From assembly GCA_903913285.1 (NCBI GenBank), contig CAIWKO010000021.1:1-38938 (forward strand): a DNA stretch of 38,938 bases. The letters are read 5' to 3'. The DNA comes from an uncultured Bacteroidales bacterium (lineage in GTDB: Bacteria > Bacteroidota > Bacteroidia > Bacteroidales > CAIWKO01). Below are positions 1-7,267 of the stretch, in pieces; the stretch's first letter is position 1, and the number at the start of each line of letters is the position of its first letter. The translations under genes and the position numbers were made by a program. Below the pieces are notes generated by a model. That model was not told where the DNA came from. It ran no database searches and was given only the letters and a program-made list of their open reading frames with translations.

Positions 1-2
1 AG

Positions 3-137
3 AAGTCAAAAAAATCAAAAAACCCAACTGTCGATTTAATAAAGAACATCGTTTCAAATATATCAACTCAAAGGCACTATCATACTATTGAGAAAAGAAG
101 CCAGGAATTGGGTATTCTACAATGTCCTAAAACATAA
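3..137 (+). CDS. possible 3' end of a gene entering from the left edge
   Basis: One frame stays open from the first bases for 44 codons to a TAA at 135-137, with no start codon inside the window. The peptide is basic and polar (ending ...QELGILQCPKT) and I do not recognise it. A second frame is also open for 29 codons to the TGA at 89-91, so chance openness in this AT-rich DNA is a real alternative. Only the sequence left of the window can decide. Confidence 0.22.
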   Translation, partial: KSKKSKNPTVDLIKNIVSNISTQRHYHTIEKRSQELGILQCPKT

Positions 138-416
138 CCACAATTATTTAACTATTACAAAAAAAACAACAAAAAAAATCTGATTTTATGTAAAGATTTT
201 TGTTCAATTTTACGATCCCTTATTAAAACAGTCATAAAATGAATGGATTATAATTTATTAATAAAATGATAAAATAAAGATTTTTTTTTAAAAGATGATA
301 TATATCAGAACCTAATGATGAAAGAAACTTTTGATCTTTTTGAAGTATTATTATAGTATAAGTAATACAGCGTTTTAGTCCAATTAAAAAAATGTTTTGT
401 GTTGTTATTTAGTTTT
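138..416. other. AT-rich intergenic stretch, nothing recognised
   Basis: Long A and T runs and no open frame of note. A TTTATTAATAAA palindrome lies near 257. It lies downstream of the J-domain gene, which points leftwards, and no convincing hairpin terminator was seen. Confidence 0.5.
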
Positions 417-941
417 TTAACGATCGTTTTGCTTTTCTTTTTCTTCTTTTATGATCTGTTTTCCGGTTAAAATAATGATAAACGCGATAATACTAAAAAG
501 CAGGCCCCCAAATCTGAAATTAACGATAAGATCGATGGTGCCGAAAACAATTCCGACACTTAAAATAACTATGATTGAGACGAAGAAAAAAGTGTTGATC
601 TTTTTAAAGTTGAAAATACTTTTTTCGGCAGGTTTGGGTTCTTCAGGATGGCTTCTTCGATAATAATATTCACGGTCGGCCGGATGTCGGTTTCGGGCAT
701 CCATAATTTCGGGTTCTGACGAAATATTGAAACGCATGCGAAGATCGTATCGCCTGCGCAATGCCGGATCGACCAAAGTACGGTAGGCTTCGTTCAATAA
801 TTGAAATGCAACGATGGCATTTTCGCTGTGATACACGTCGGGATGGTATTTTAAGGCTTTTTCTTTATAGGCTTTTTTGATCTCCGGGGCAGAAGCGGTA
901 GGGGGTATACCTAATATCGTATAATAATCAAATTCTGCCAT
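417..941 (-). CDS. J-domain (DnaJ-like) membrane protein
   Basis: The 174-residue protein opens with a full J-domain (about residues 4-68): DYYTILGI start, the HPD signature at about 34-36 that stimulates DnaK ATPase, and the closing RRRYD. It lacks the G/F-rich, zinc-finger and C-terminal client domains of DnaJ, so it is a type III J-protein. Two hydrophobic segments (about 118-138 and 144-160) and a basic tail suggest membrane anchoring with the J-domain in the cytoplasm. The likely role is recruiting DnaK to a membrane client, which is inference. A TAATTTTG promoter element (minus strand) lies at 979-986, just upstream. It appears monocistronic. Confidence 0.85.
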   Translation of the reverse strand: MAEFDYYTILGIPPTASAPEIKKAYKEKALKYHPDVYHSENAIVAFQLLNEAYRTLVDPALRRRYDLRMRFNISSEPEIMDARNRHPADREYYYRRSHPEEPKPAEKSIFNFKKINTFFFVSIIVILSVGIVFGTIDLIVNFRFGGLLFSIIAFIIILTGKQIIKEEKEKQNDR

Positions 942-1096
942 CGGTTGCCAGTCTGAAACCTTGTTGAATTTTTTGTTTCAAAATTAAGAATATATCCGGA
1001 AACGGGAATGTGTTTTATCGAAAACTGAAAGTAGAGAGCTTATTGATAAATGAACTTAAGGTAAATGGAAAATAATGGATGAAGAGAAAATAATTT

Positions 1097-1131
1097 CTTT
1101 GTGGAACTTTGTGTCTTCGTGTCTTTGTGGC
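1097..1131. repeat. intergenic CTTTGTG-type repeat remnant
   Basis: The stretch repeats the words CTTTGTGG, CTTTGTGTC and TTCGTGTCTTTGTGGC. Such strings are common between genes in Bacteroidota genomes. A similar CTTTGCGGC/TTTGCGTC/TTTGCGCG block sits at 1761-1790. No coding or RNA function is evident. Confidence 0.4.
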
Positions 1132-1181
1132 TATAAATAATACAGGTATAAAATTCAACTTTTGATTCGCAATATAAATAA

Positions 1182-1211
1182 AAAAAGCTGCCCGATGAGC
1201 GACAGCTTTTT
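1182..1211 (-). terminator. Rho-independent terminator of the DUF6249-like gene
   Basis: AAAAAGCTG (1182-1190) pairs with CAGCTTTTT (1203-1211) around a 12-base loop. On the minus strand the stem is followed by a T-run. It lies 17 bases past the stop codon of the gene at 1228-1581. Confidence 0.75.
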
Positions 1212-1227
1212 ATGAATCTGCAGATGG

Positions 1228-1581
1228 TTATTGCGTTATTTTTTCTTCTTTATGTTTATTAATAATGTATGCCGCCAGTAAACCACAGCCACCGAATATT
1301 AATACTGTGCCACCGTAAACTGCTCCCATCACATTTTCGTCTGTTGTACCGGTGACTTTAATTGTAATTAATCCGATCATGATTCCCAAACCCACTCCAA
1401 TGAGCAATAGTGCAAAACGCAGGGTTCCGAACCGGCTGCCTTTTTTGCGGGTTATTGGTTCCATTCCTTTTTCGATCATTGCCATACGTTCATCATTTTC
1501 GTATTTGCGCAGGAAGACAATAGTGGTAAATCCTCCTAAAAACAAACTGATCGGTACTAAAACTCCAAAAAATGTTTCCAT
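1228..1581 (-). CDS. small two- to three-helix membrane protein (DUF6249-like)
   Basis: 117 residues. An N-terminal hydrophobic helix (about 4-24) is followed by the charged RKYENDERMAMIEKG linker, then two further hydrophobic helices (about 55-75 and 85-107) and a lysine-rich tail. The helix/ERxAMIEKGM/helix layout matches the DUF6249 family, which I recall as frequent near ECF sigma factor genes in Bacteroidetes; a sigma/anti-sigma pair begins about 1 kb away. Its function is unknown. The ATG at 1579-1581 is the only plausible start, and a terminator follows at 1182-1211. Confidence 0.75.
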   Translation of the reverse strand: METFFGVLVPISLFLGGFTTIVFLRKYENDERMAMIEKGMEPITRKKGSRFGTLRFALLLIGVGLGIMIGLITIKVTGTTDENVMGAVYGGTVLIFGGCGLLAAYIINKHKEEKITQ

Positions 1582-1694
1582 GATATTATTTTTTTAAATT
1601 GTTTGCAAGTATGACGCCTTGTTTTTTTGTTCGGTTACAAAAATTAAAAATAAAAAATAAAAACTTGTCATTGGTAGCTGTCCCCGCACGAAAT

Positions 1695-1790
1695 CGTCAC
1701 TGCGAGCGAAGCAAAGCAGTCACCCCAACTTTTTACACAATCTATTTTATGCTACCATTCCCTTTGCGGCTTTGCGTCTTTGCGCGAACC
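1695..1790. repeat. dispersed intergenic repeat pair
   Basis: CGTCACTGCGAGCGAAGC at about 1695-1712, continuing into AAAGCAGTCACCCC, resembles the CGTCATTGCGAGCGAAGCGAAGC-type palindromic repeat seen across unrelated genomes. It is followed at 1761-1790 by the CTTTGCGGCTTTGCGTC block. Identification is from memory of such repeats, not a search. Confidence 0.4.
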
Positions 1791-1794
1791 AAAA

Positions 1795-1806
1795 CCCCGA
1801 TGGCGC
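1795..1806. repeat. left copy of 12-bp direct repeat flanking the minisatellite
   Basis: CCCCGATGGCGC, identical to 2262-2273. The two copies bracket the repeat island at a distance of 467 bp. Confidence 0.6.
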
Positions 1807-1865
1807 GCATCTATCCATACATCAATCAATCAAACTACCCATCCTTTCATTCTTTCCAATGGCCT

Positions 1866-2240
1866 TTATTCCCTCGTTATTGCTTTTTTCCTTTCGGTCA
1901 ATATTTTTTCTTTTCCGCGCATATTCCTCCCGCTTAAGCAATTTTTCTTTTCTATTTTGTCAATGTTCTTTTCCATCATGTAAATGTTCTTTTCGGTCTT
2001 GTCAATCATGTTTTCTGCTCGGTATATGCATTCCGCTGTTATGTATTTGGTGTTTTCTGCTCGGTACATGCACTCCGCTGTTATGTATTTGGCGTTTTCT
2101 TCTCGGTACATGCACTCCGCTGTTATGTATTTGGTATTTTCTGCCCGGTATATACACTCCGCTGTTGTGTAAATGGTGTTTTCTGCTTGGTATATGCATT
2201 CCGCTGTTATGTAATTGGTGTTTTCGCAACTATATCTGGT
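1866..2240 (-). CDS. heptad-repeat ORF spanning the minisatellite (uncertain)
   Basis: The minus strand is open from about 2240 down to a stop at 1866-1868. The first ATG is at 2109-2111 (81 codons); the frame upstream of it is open with no ATG. Because the DNA period is 21 bp, the peptide is a string of seven-residue units such as ENTKYIT / AECIYRA, drifting into EKNIYMM / EKNIDKI and a basic tail. The pattern is strongly charged and helix-friendly. Other frames are also open because the repeat unit contains few stops, so openness is weak evidence of translation. It could be an expressed heptad-repeat protein or simply an artefact of the array. Confidence 0.25.
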   Translation of the reverse strand, partial: TRYSCENTNYITAECIYQAENTIYTTAECIYRAENTKYITAECMYREENAKYITAECMYRAENTKYITAECIYRAENMIDKTEKNIYMMEKNIDKIEKKNCLSGRNMRGKEKILTERKKAITRE

Positions 2241-2251
2241 GTTTTAAATAT
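1958..2251. repeat. 21-bp tandem repeat with 42-bp higher-order unit
   Basis: Fourteen consecutive 21-bp units fill exactly 294 bp. From 2000 on two unit types alternate: type A (TGTATTTGGTGTTTT plus CTGCTC) and type B (GGTATATGCATTCCG plus CTGTTA), giving a 42-bp higher-order repeat, five copies at 2021-2230. The first three units (1958-2020) are all type-A-like and more diverged. A 21-bp period equals seven codons and also two helical turns of B-DNA. Confidence 0.9.
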
Positions 2252-2261
2252 ATTTTGTCTT

Positions 2262-2295
2262 CCCCGATGGCGCTAGTTTTCAACGCGTGCCCATG
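2262..2295. repeat. right 12-bp repeat in an imperfect palindrome (REP-like)
   Basis: CCCCGATGGCGC (2262-2273) is followed by TAGTTTTCAAC and then GCGTGCCCATG, so GATGGCGC and GCGTGCCCAT form an imperfect stem around an A/T-rich loop. I recall similar GATGGCGC...CGTGCCAT palindromes between genes in Bacteroidota, where they may be REP elements mobilised by RAYT-type transposases. No transposase gene is present here. Confidence 0.45.
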
Positions 2296-2376
2296 AAAAT
2301 CAATTATTACGACCGTTTCTTTACATACTGCGACCATTTCGTCAAGTTACGCGACCATTTCGAGAGCGCAAAGTAA
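2293..2376 (+). repeat. three diverged 21-bp units / 27-codon mini-ORF
   Basis: GACC[A/G]TTTC recurs at 2311, 2332 and 2353, exactly 21 bp apart. An ATG at 2293 opens a frame of 27 codons to TAA at 2374-2376 that reads as three heptads with a shared D-[RH]-F core (YYDRFFT, YCDHFVK, LRDHFES). No ribosome-binding context supports translation. The repeat structure is certain and the coding status is not. Confidence 0.55.
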
Positions 2377-2527
2377 ATTGTGTAAACAGCTTGGCACTGT
2401 CAGCCTTCAAAAGCTTATTACAACAGATTTATCCTTATATTAATGTTTTTTTCTCAAAAAAAACACCGCGTATTATTCTAAAAATTGTAACCTTTACATA
2501 AAATAGGGCGTCAATTGTTTTGTGAAT

Positions 2528-3082
2528 ATGAACAGCGACGAAAATAATTGGATAAAAGCGTGTTTGGAAGGAGATACAGCTTCGTTCAGAATGCTGGTGA
2601 ATACCTACCGGCATTTGGCATACACGCTTGCCGTTCGTATTACCAAAAACACTGAAGATGCCGAAGAAGTTACCCAGGATGCCTTTTTGAAAGCCTATAC
2701 ATCGCTGGCAGGTTTTAAAGGCGAATCAAAATTCAGCACCTGGTTTTATAAAATAGTATTAAATTTGGCGATGAGTAAAGTGAGGCGGCGCAAGCCCGGT
2801 CATCAAAATATTGATGAGCTGAACCTGCAAACTGCCGCCGACAGTGAAAGTAAACAAAAAACCGAACGCACCTATTATGTCGAAAAGGCCATAGGTTCGT
2901 TGCCCGATGATGAAGCGGCTATTGTAACTTTATATTATATGGAAGACCAATCGCTGGACGAAATATCGAAAGTAGTGGAACTGACTGTAACCAATACAAA
3001 AGTAAAACTGTTCAGGGCCCGTAAAAAAATGGCAGAAATGCTGCAACGTGAATTAAAAGAAGATCTATACTCAATATTATGA
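2528..3082 (+). CDS. ECF-type RNA polymerase sigma factor (RpoE-like)
   Basis: 184-186 residues with the two ECF domains. Region 2 (about residues 22-88) holds the AYRLA-type helix, TEDAEEVTQDAFLKAY and STWFYKIVLNLAMSK. Region 4 (about 125-178) carries the LPDDEAAIVTLYYMEDQSLDEIS helix-turn-helix and VKLFRARKKM. Translation may begin at GTG 2522 or at the ATG six bases later, chosen here. The stop overlaps the ATG of the next gene (ATGA at 3079-3082), so the pair is translationally coupled. It should direct transcription of a regulon released when the zinc anti-sigma factor next door lets go; the signal is unknown. Confidence 0.92.
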   Translation: MNSDENNWIKACLEGDTASFRMLVNTYRHLAYTLAVRITKNTEDAEEVTQDAFLKAYTSLAGFKGESKFSTWFYKIVLNLAMSKVRRRKPGHQNIDELNLQTAADSESKQKTERTYYVEKAIGSLPDDEAAIVTLYYMEDQSLDEISKVVELTVTNTKVKLFRARKKMAEMLQRELKEDLYSIL

Positions 3083-3615
3083 ATCATATACGTGAAGATA
3101 TTTTGATGGAATTTGCCGACGGTACTCTGATGCCGGAGCAAAAAAAAGAAGCGGAACTCCACCTGCTGCAATGCAACGAATGTCGTGAGGAATTGGCCAT
3201 GTATAAGTCGCTCAACGATCTGCTTACAGCTTCCAACATCCATAGGGCTCCTGATGAGATGCCCGATGAGGTGATGCGCCGGATAGAATTTCACCGGAGC
3301 ATTATGGTGCGAAAAGCCAAAAGCCGCAACACTCTTATCCGTTTTGGAAGTATCATGTTCGGAATGTTAGCCGCAATTGTTTCTCTCGGATTTATTTTTG
3401 GGACACCCTCGGGTAAGGATACCGGGTTTCAGATGCCTGCTTTTATGATGAATGCGGTCAGCTATATGCAAAGTTTAAAGCTCACCATCAATAATCCTGT
3501 AATATTATATGGTGTTGCTTCGTTTATGATCATTATGATAACCGAACGTATCTATACAGGAGTGAAACATCGGAAGGTTACGGCCTCCACTATTTTCGGG
3601 GTGAAAAATCCATAA
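3079..3615 (+). CDS. zinc-binding anti-sigma factor (zf-HC2 type), membrane protein
   Basis: 178 residues. The N-terminus carries the ZAS signature H28-x3-C32-x2-C35 (HLLQCNEC) that binds zinc and grips the cognate ECF sigma factor. Two hydrophobic segments (about 88-107 and 141-160) place the domain at the cytoplasmic face of the inner membrane. It overlaps the sigma gene by 4 bases, the usual operon layout for a sigma/anti-sigma pair. The 3' end overlaps the convergent ogt gene by 26 bases, so transcripts of the two genes are antisense to each other there. What it senses is not visible. Confidence 0.88.
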   Translation: MNHIREDILMEFADGTLMPEQKKEAELHLLQCNECREELAMYKSLNDLLTASNIHRAPDEMPDEVMRRIEFHRSIMVRKAKSRNTLIRFGSIMFGMLAAIVSLGFIFGTPSGKDTGFQMPAFMMNAVSYMQSLKLTINNPVILYGVASFMIIMITERIYTGVKHRKVTASTIFGVKNP

Positions 3616-4078
3616 AATAATATTGTTCGTGCTCAATTAGCCATTGTTTTCGCCACAAACCACCTGCATAACCTGTCAGGTCTCCGTTTTTACCAACCAC
3701 ACGATGGCAGGGCACTATAATTGAAATTTGATTCCTACCGTTAGCACTGCCAACTGCTCTGGCATTTTTTTTATCTTTTAATCTCACGGCTATTTCTTCG
3801 TAGCTGCTCAAATGACCAAAAGGTATTTTGCTGAGTTGATTCCAAACTTGTTGCTGAAAATCGGTTCCTGTTTGTTTCAGCGGCACCGTGAATTTTTTAC
3901 GTTTACCCGAAAAATATTCCTGAAGCTGATTGCCACAGATCTTTAATATCTGATGGGGTTTGGCGGAAGAAACTCCCGAAGTTTCGAAAAAATTAATTCC
4001 TGTAATATGTTCAGGAGTTCCTTTAATTTCTACCGCACCTATCGGTGACTCAATAAAAAAAACATGTTCCGTTTCCAT
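3590..4078 (-). CDS. ogt: methylated-DNA--[protein]-cysteine S-methyltransferase
   Basis: 162 residues, normal for Ogt/MGMT without an Ada regulatory domain. The C-terminal half holds the active site PCHRVVG (about residues 124-130), whose cysteine takes the alkyl group from O6-alkylguanine, and the DNA-binding FQQQVWNQLSKIPFGHLSSYEEIA helix-turn-helix with the arginine finger in the ARAVGSANGRN segment. It is a single-turnover suicide repair enzyme. It faces the sigma/anti-sigma pair and its last 26 bases overlap the anti-sigma gene tail to tail. The next gene upstream starts 15 bp away on the same strand (4094-4930), so the two may be co-transcribed. Confidence 0.95.
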   Translation of the reverse strand: METEHVFFIESPIGAVEIKGTPEHITGINFFETSGVSSAKPHQILKICGNQLQEYFSGKRKKFTVPLKQTGTDFQQQVWNQLSKIPFGHLSSYEEIAVRLKDKKNARAVGSANGRNQISIIVPCHRVVGKNGDLTGYAGGLWRKQWLIEHEQYYFMDFSPRK

Positions 4079-4093
4079 ATTACAGGTTAATTA

Positions 4094-4930
4094 CTAGATG
4101 TCGGAATAAGAGAATCCCAATGATTTTGATGTTATTTTACTAATACGGGTATTAACTGTTTTTCCTTTATCGCTCCAGGGTGCAGGTTTTGTTTCGTTGC
4201 GGTTTGCCGGAACATTATAAAAAACAATCTTTTCCGATTTATAGGTACTTCCGTCAATACGGATATAATTTAACCAAATGGTAACCTGTTCGAGCGGGTA
4301 GGGCATATTGTTGCTAAGAGTTACCGTAGCATTTGTAATGCCTCCTGCCGGACCGCTTGAATAATTTGCCCGTGCCGAAATATAACTCTTCCAGTTCTTT
4401 TTATAGGTTAGTTTTAGTGCTTCTTCTTTTTGCTCGGGTGTCATATTTTTGTCATCAACCGCACCGATCTTTTGTCCGTTTGGGTCCTGACTTGCTTTAA
4501 GAGTAATAGCTTTGAGCGAATCGAATTTCGCATTCATATCTTGAGTAGTAACAACATCTTTATTTTTATTTCCCGAGAGTGCTGCAACCAGAATGATGCT
4601 TAAAGCTAAAAGTAATAAAGCTCCGGCACCGGCTCCGATATAAATAAATAGCTTTTTTCTGCGTTTTTTTTCATCAGCAGTTAAGGGTGGTTTGACTCCG
4701 GTCTCATTTTTTGAAGTTATGACTAATGGTGGTGGAACTGCATTTTGAAGAGGAGGAGGTTCAACCGGAAACAATGGTTTCAATTCATCAATTTCTCCGG
4801 CTGCCTGCCATTTGTCCATACCTTCGCACCAAACCATATCGGATTTCTGAATAGTTTGGTTCTTTAATTCTTCAATCGAAAATGGACCTTGTTGTTGTTG
4901 TCCGCTGTGTGTGAAAAATTTTTTATCCAT
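4094..4930 (-). CDS. GYF_2 (DUF4339) domain membrane protein
   Basis: 278 residues. The N-terminal 55 residues form a GYF_2 domain (FFTHSGQQQQGPFSIEEL ... MVWCEGMDKWQAA), a fold that in other proteins binds proline-rich peptides. A proline-rich stretch (PVEPPPLQNAVPPPL), a lysine/arginine stop-transfer and one transmembrane helix (about 93-114) follow. The extracytoplasmic part (about 120-278) has a predicted beta-rich domain ending in ITSKSLGFSYSDI; I do not recognise its family. The GYF domain should face the cytoplasm. It lies 15 bp upstream of ogt, but no functional link is evident. Confidence 0.75.
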   Translation of the reverse strand: MDKKFFTHSGQQQQGPFSIEELKNQTIQKSDMVWCEGMDKWQAAGEIDELKPLFPVEPPPLQNAVPPPLVITSKNETGVKPPLTADEKKRRKKLFIYIGAGAGALLLLALSIILVAALSGNKNKDVVTTQDMNAKFDSLKAITLKASQDPNGQKIGAVDDKNMTPEQKEEALKLTYKKNWKSYISARANYSSGPAGGITNATVTLSNNMPYPLEQVTIWLNYIRIDGSTYKSEKIVFYNVPANRNETKPAPWSDKGKTVNTRISKITSKSLGFSYSDI

Positions 4931-5018
4931 AATTTATTATTTTGGTCAGTCCAAAAATAATAAACATTTTAAGATTAAACAAATAAAAAATAGTTTTTTA
5001 CTAAAATTGCAAAAAAAA

Positions 5019-5037
5019 AGGACGGTTTGTCCGTCCT
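5019..5037 (-). terminator. Rho-independent terminator of the sigma/membrane-protein operon
   Basis: AGGACGG (5019-5025) and CCGTCCT (5031-5037) form a 7-bp stem with a TTTGT loop. Read on the minus strand the stem is followed by nine T residues. It sits just past the stop codon at 5060 and separates this operon from the GYF gene. Confidence 0.85.
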
Positions 5038-5059
5038 TCTATTCAAAAATATTCGAAAC

Positions 5060-6628
5060 TTAAATTCGAATTAAATTTTTAAGCTGCTCCAACCCATCAT
5101 GTGTATCAAGCAATACGATCTTGAAATTTGGTTTGTTTGTATTTTTCGTGGCAGAACGAAATTCGGAGGTTGGAACAATGCCAATTTTATTGTCTTTACT
5201 AACTACCCATAAAACAATATCCGATTTCCGGTTGCAGCGTATATCTTCACTACCGGGCAAAAAATTAAAAATGGCATTAATAGATTTATCAACTGCATGT
5301 ATAGAGGCGGGGTCAAGCGTCTGGTCGTTGCTGCTGAATTGGGGAGTAAATGTGTAGTCTTGAATCGGTAAGGGATAGTCGCAGTTGTAATACCCCATCA
5401 TGTTTATGGTAACGCCACGGGTGCCTTGAATATTAATACTATTGTTGCTGACCTGTTTTGCATTCATATAGTTGTCGCGCGCAGCAAGAGCTTCCTTGCT
5501 TAGTTCATCGTTTTTTGACTGCGTATTTTTTTTGATCTGCTGTTGTTGATTATATGCAGTTACAGCTTTTTCGTAATCTTTGCTTGCAAAAACTGGATAA
5601 ACATATAAGTAAACGGAAGAATCGGGACGCGACAGAACCATCAAATAGTTTCCCTGAGTTTTTGATGTTTTCAATTTGATCTCATTCCACTTTACATTAA
5701 ATAGTTTCGGGTCGAACTTGCTTTTTTGAGTATTCACTTCGAAAAGTACATTTTGGTAGATTGCAATTTCGGGAAAGGTTTTTTTATCAAAATCTATTTT
5801 AAATGTGTTTTTTGCAATTTTACTCTTTTGAGGAACAATATATTTTAATTCCTTATTTTCCGCCTTCATGTTTTCATCTTCATTATCATATTTGAAGGTA
5901 AAATCGCTTTTATTTTTAGTATTTGCAGGATCCGGTTTTTCGAATTTGCTTTTATCGAGATAAGCCCAATTACGTTTCAGGGTGTCGAGATAATAGAGGT
6001 TGAATTTCGGATTATTATCATACGTTATCATATCAATATGAATGTTTTTAGCCGGAGCCAGTTTTAATTCCCCGTCTTTGTCAAAAGCACGGATCTCGAG
6101 CATACCTGCCGATTCGAAAGTATGGTTATTACTTGCAGAATCATATTGCATGGGCACGCCGCTGATAAAAAACTCATAAGGATTATGCATTTCGCGGTAT
6201 TTTAAAGTAACAGGATTGTTCACAGGGCTTCCATCCAAATGCACGAAAGAGTTTTTGGGTACAATAATTTGTGAACCGTTTTTGGTTTCGCATTTTGCCC
6301 CTTTTTTGTTTTCGAACGTAAAAACTTCATACGGGAGATTGATGCCTTTAACAGGATTGTTTACGAATCGTTCGGCTTTCTGAATAGAATCCGGGTTATT
6401 TAAGGTTTGCTTGGTGTTGTCTTGCTTCAAATTTGAAAAATGCAAGATAGAAACTGCTACGATGCCAAGTATAGCCAATCCTGATGATCCGATAAACCAG
6501 GGAGATTTGTATAATGGAGTTTTAAATCCCTTGAAATTTTTAACTGCATGCGAAAATGAAGGTTTGGTCTCCAGAATTTCCTGATCAGTGATCGGCTTTT
6601 TGTCGATTTTTATATGGAATGGTTTCAT
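5060..6628 (-). CDS. large single-pass membrane protein paired with an ECF sigma factor
   Basis: 522 residues. A short cytoplasmic N-terminus (about 1-45) precedes one transmembrane helix (about 46-65). A long periplasmic region follows, whose segment GSQIIVPKNSFVHLDGSPV (about 118-136) followed by the NPYEFF and SAGMLEIRA motifs looks like the ZU5-like beta domain common in Bacteroidetes envelope proteins. The gene starts 6 bp after the sigma gene stop, so the two are one operon. By position it should be the membrane regulator (anti-sigma-like) of that sigma factor, but it shows neither a zinc HxxxCxxC motif nor a FecR signature, so this is inference from context only. Confidence 0.65.
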   Translation of the reverse strand: MKPFHIKIDKKPITDQEILETKPSFSHAVKNFKGFKTPLYKSPWFIGSSGLAILGIVAVSILHFSNLKQDNTKQTLNNPDSIQKAERFVNNPVKGINLPYEVFTFENKKGAKCETKNGSQIIVPKNSFVHLDGSPVNNPVTLKYREMHNPYEFFISGVPMQYDSASNNHTFESAGMLEIRAFDKDGELKLAPAKNIHIDMITYDNNPKFNLYYLDTLKRNWAYLDKSKFEKPDPANTKNKSDFTFKYDNEDENMKAENKELKYIVPQKSKIAKNTFKIDFDKKTFPEIAIYQNVLFEVNTQKSKFDPKLFNVKWNEIKLKTSKTQGNYLMVLSRPDSSVYLYVYPVFASKDYEKAVTAYNQQQQIKKNTQSKNDELSKEALAARDNYMNAKQVSNNSINIQGTRGVTINMMGYYNCDYPLPIQDYTFTPQFSSNDQTLDPASIHAVDKSINAIFNFLPGSEDIRCNRKSDIVLWVVSKDNKIGIVPTSEFRSATKNTNKPNFKIVLLDTHDGLEQLKNLIRI

Positions 6629-6634
6629 TTTTTT

Positions 6635-7204
6635 TTAATTATGGTTCAACTTATTTTTTAATGTTTGTAAAATGCGGTGCATTTTAACTTTGGCGTTATT
6701 TTCGGTGATATTGAGTAGTTCCCCGATCTGAAAAAATGAGAAGCCATCAAAATAGCGTAGATGCAGCAATTCCATTTCTTCTGCGCGGAGCTTTAACATC
6801 GCGTTCACCAACTTTTGCCAATTTTCTTCAAGGTCTGAATCTTCAATATCATCAGACATATTTTTTATTTCTTTTGAATCTAAATTATAAACAAGCTGTA
6901 TTTTTTTTTCACGATAATAATTCGCGATTTCATTTGACGCAATTCGTAAAAGCCATGCTTCGAAAGGAATTCCCCTGAATTGGTAGCTTTTTAAATGTTC
7001 CATGGCTTTTAAAAAAACTGTGGAAGTGATATCCGCGCTTTGGTCTTTATCACCGTTTCTTTTATAAATAAATCGGAAAACTAAAACATAGTATTTATCA
7101 TAGAGTTTCGAGAACTGATTGATATCTGCTATGGCTGCTCTAATCAGGCTTTCGGTTTCTGCTATTGCAGTTGTATTTTGTGGTTGAATGCTCGCCGTAA
7201 TCAT
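6635..7204 (-). CDS. ECF-type RNA polymerase sigma factor
   Basis: 189 residues. Region 2 covers about residues 28-95 (FSKLYDKYYVLVFRFIYKR, ADITSTVFLKAMEHLKSYQ, PFEAWLLRIASNEIANYYR). Region 4 covers about 128-183 with the helix-turn-helix ELLHLRYFDGFSFFQIGELL followed by ENNAKVKMHRIL. The ATG at 7202-7204 gives the full region 2 with a short N-terminal extension. It is the first gene of a two-gene operon with the large membrane protein 6 bp downstream. It is clearly distinct from the sigma factor at 2528-3082, whose anti-sigma partner is of a different type. Confidence 0.9.
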   Translation of the reverse strand: MITASIQPQNTTAIAETESLIRAAIADINQFSKLYDKYYVLVFRFIYKRNGDKDQSADITSTVFLKAMEHLKSYQFRGIPFEAWLLRIASNEIANYYREKKIQLVYNLDSKEIKNMSDDIEDSDLEENWQKLVNAMLKLRAEEMELLHLRYFDGFSFFQIGELLNITENNAKVKMHRILQTLKNKLNHN

Positions 7205-7267
7205 AAGCTGTGTTTTAAATTAATAACGGGATTTTGGAAAAAAGTTACAAACGTTTTTCGAAAAAAA

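Larger units (their letters stand above)
1599..2520. other. gene-poor repeat island
   Basis: About 0.9 kb without a conventional gene. It holds, in order: a GCGAGCGAAGCAAAGCAGTC-type dispersed repeat (about 1695-1726), a CTTTGCG-type repeat (1761-1790), a 12-bp direct repeat CCCCGATGGCGC (1795-1806), a 21/42-bp minisatellite (1958-2251), the second copy of the 12-bp repeat (2262-2273) inside an imperfect palindrome, and three diverged 21-bp units (about 2308-2373). Everything is listed separately below. Open frames crossing it are mostly products of the repeats. Confidence 0.7.

Noticed and set aside
1599-2296. Plus-strand cysteine/leucine-rich open frames in the repeat island
   Set aside because: They are products of the 21-bp period lacking stops, and no start context or family similarity supports them.
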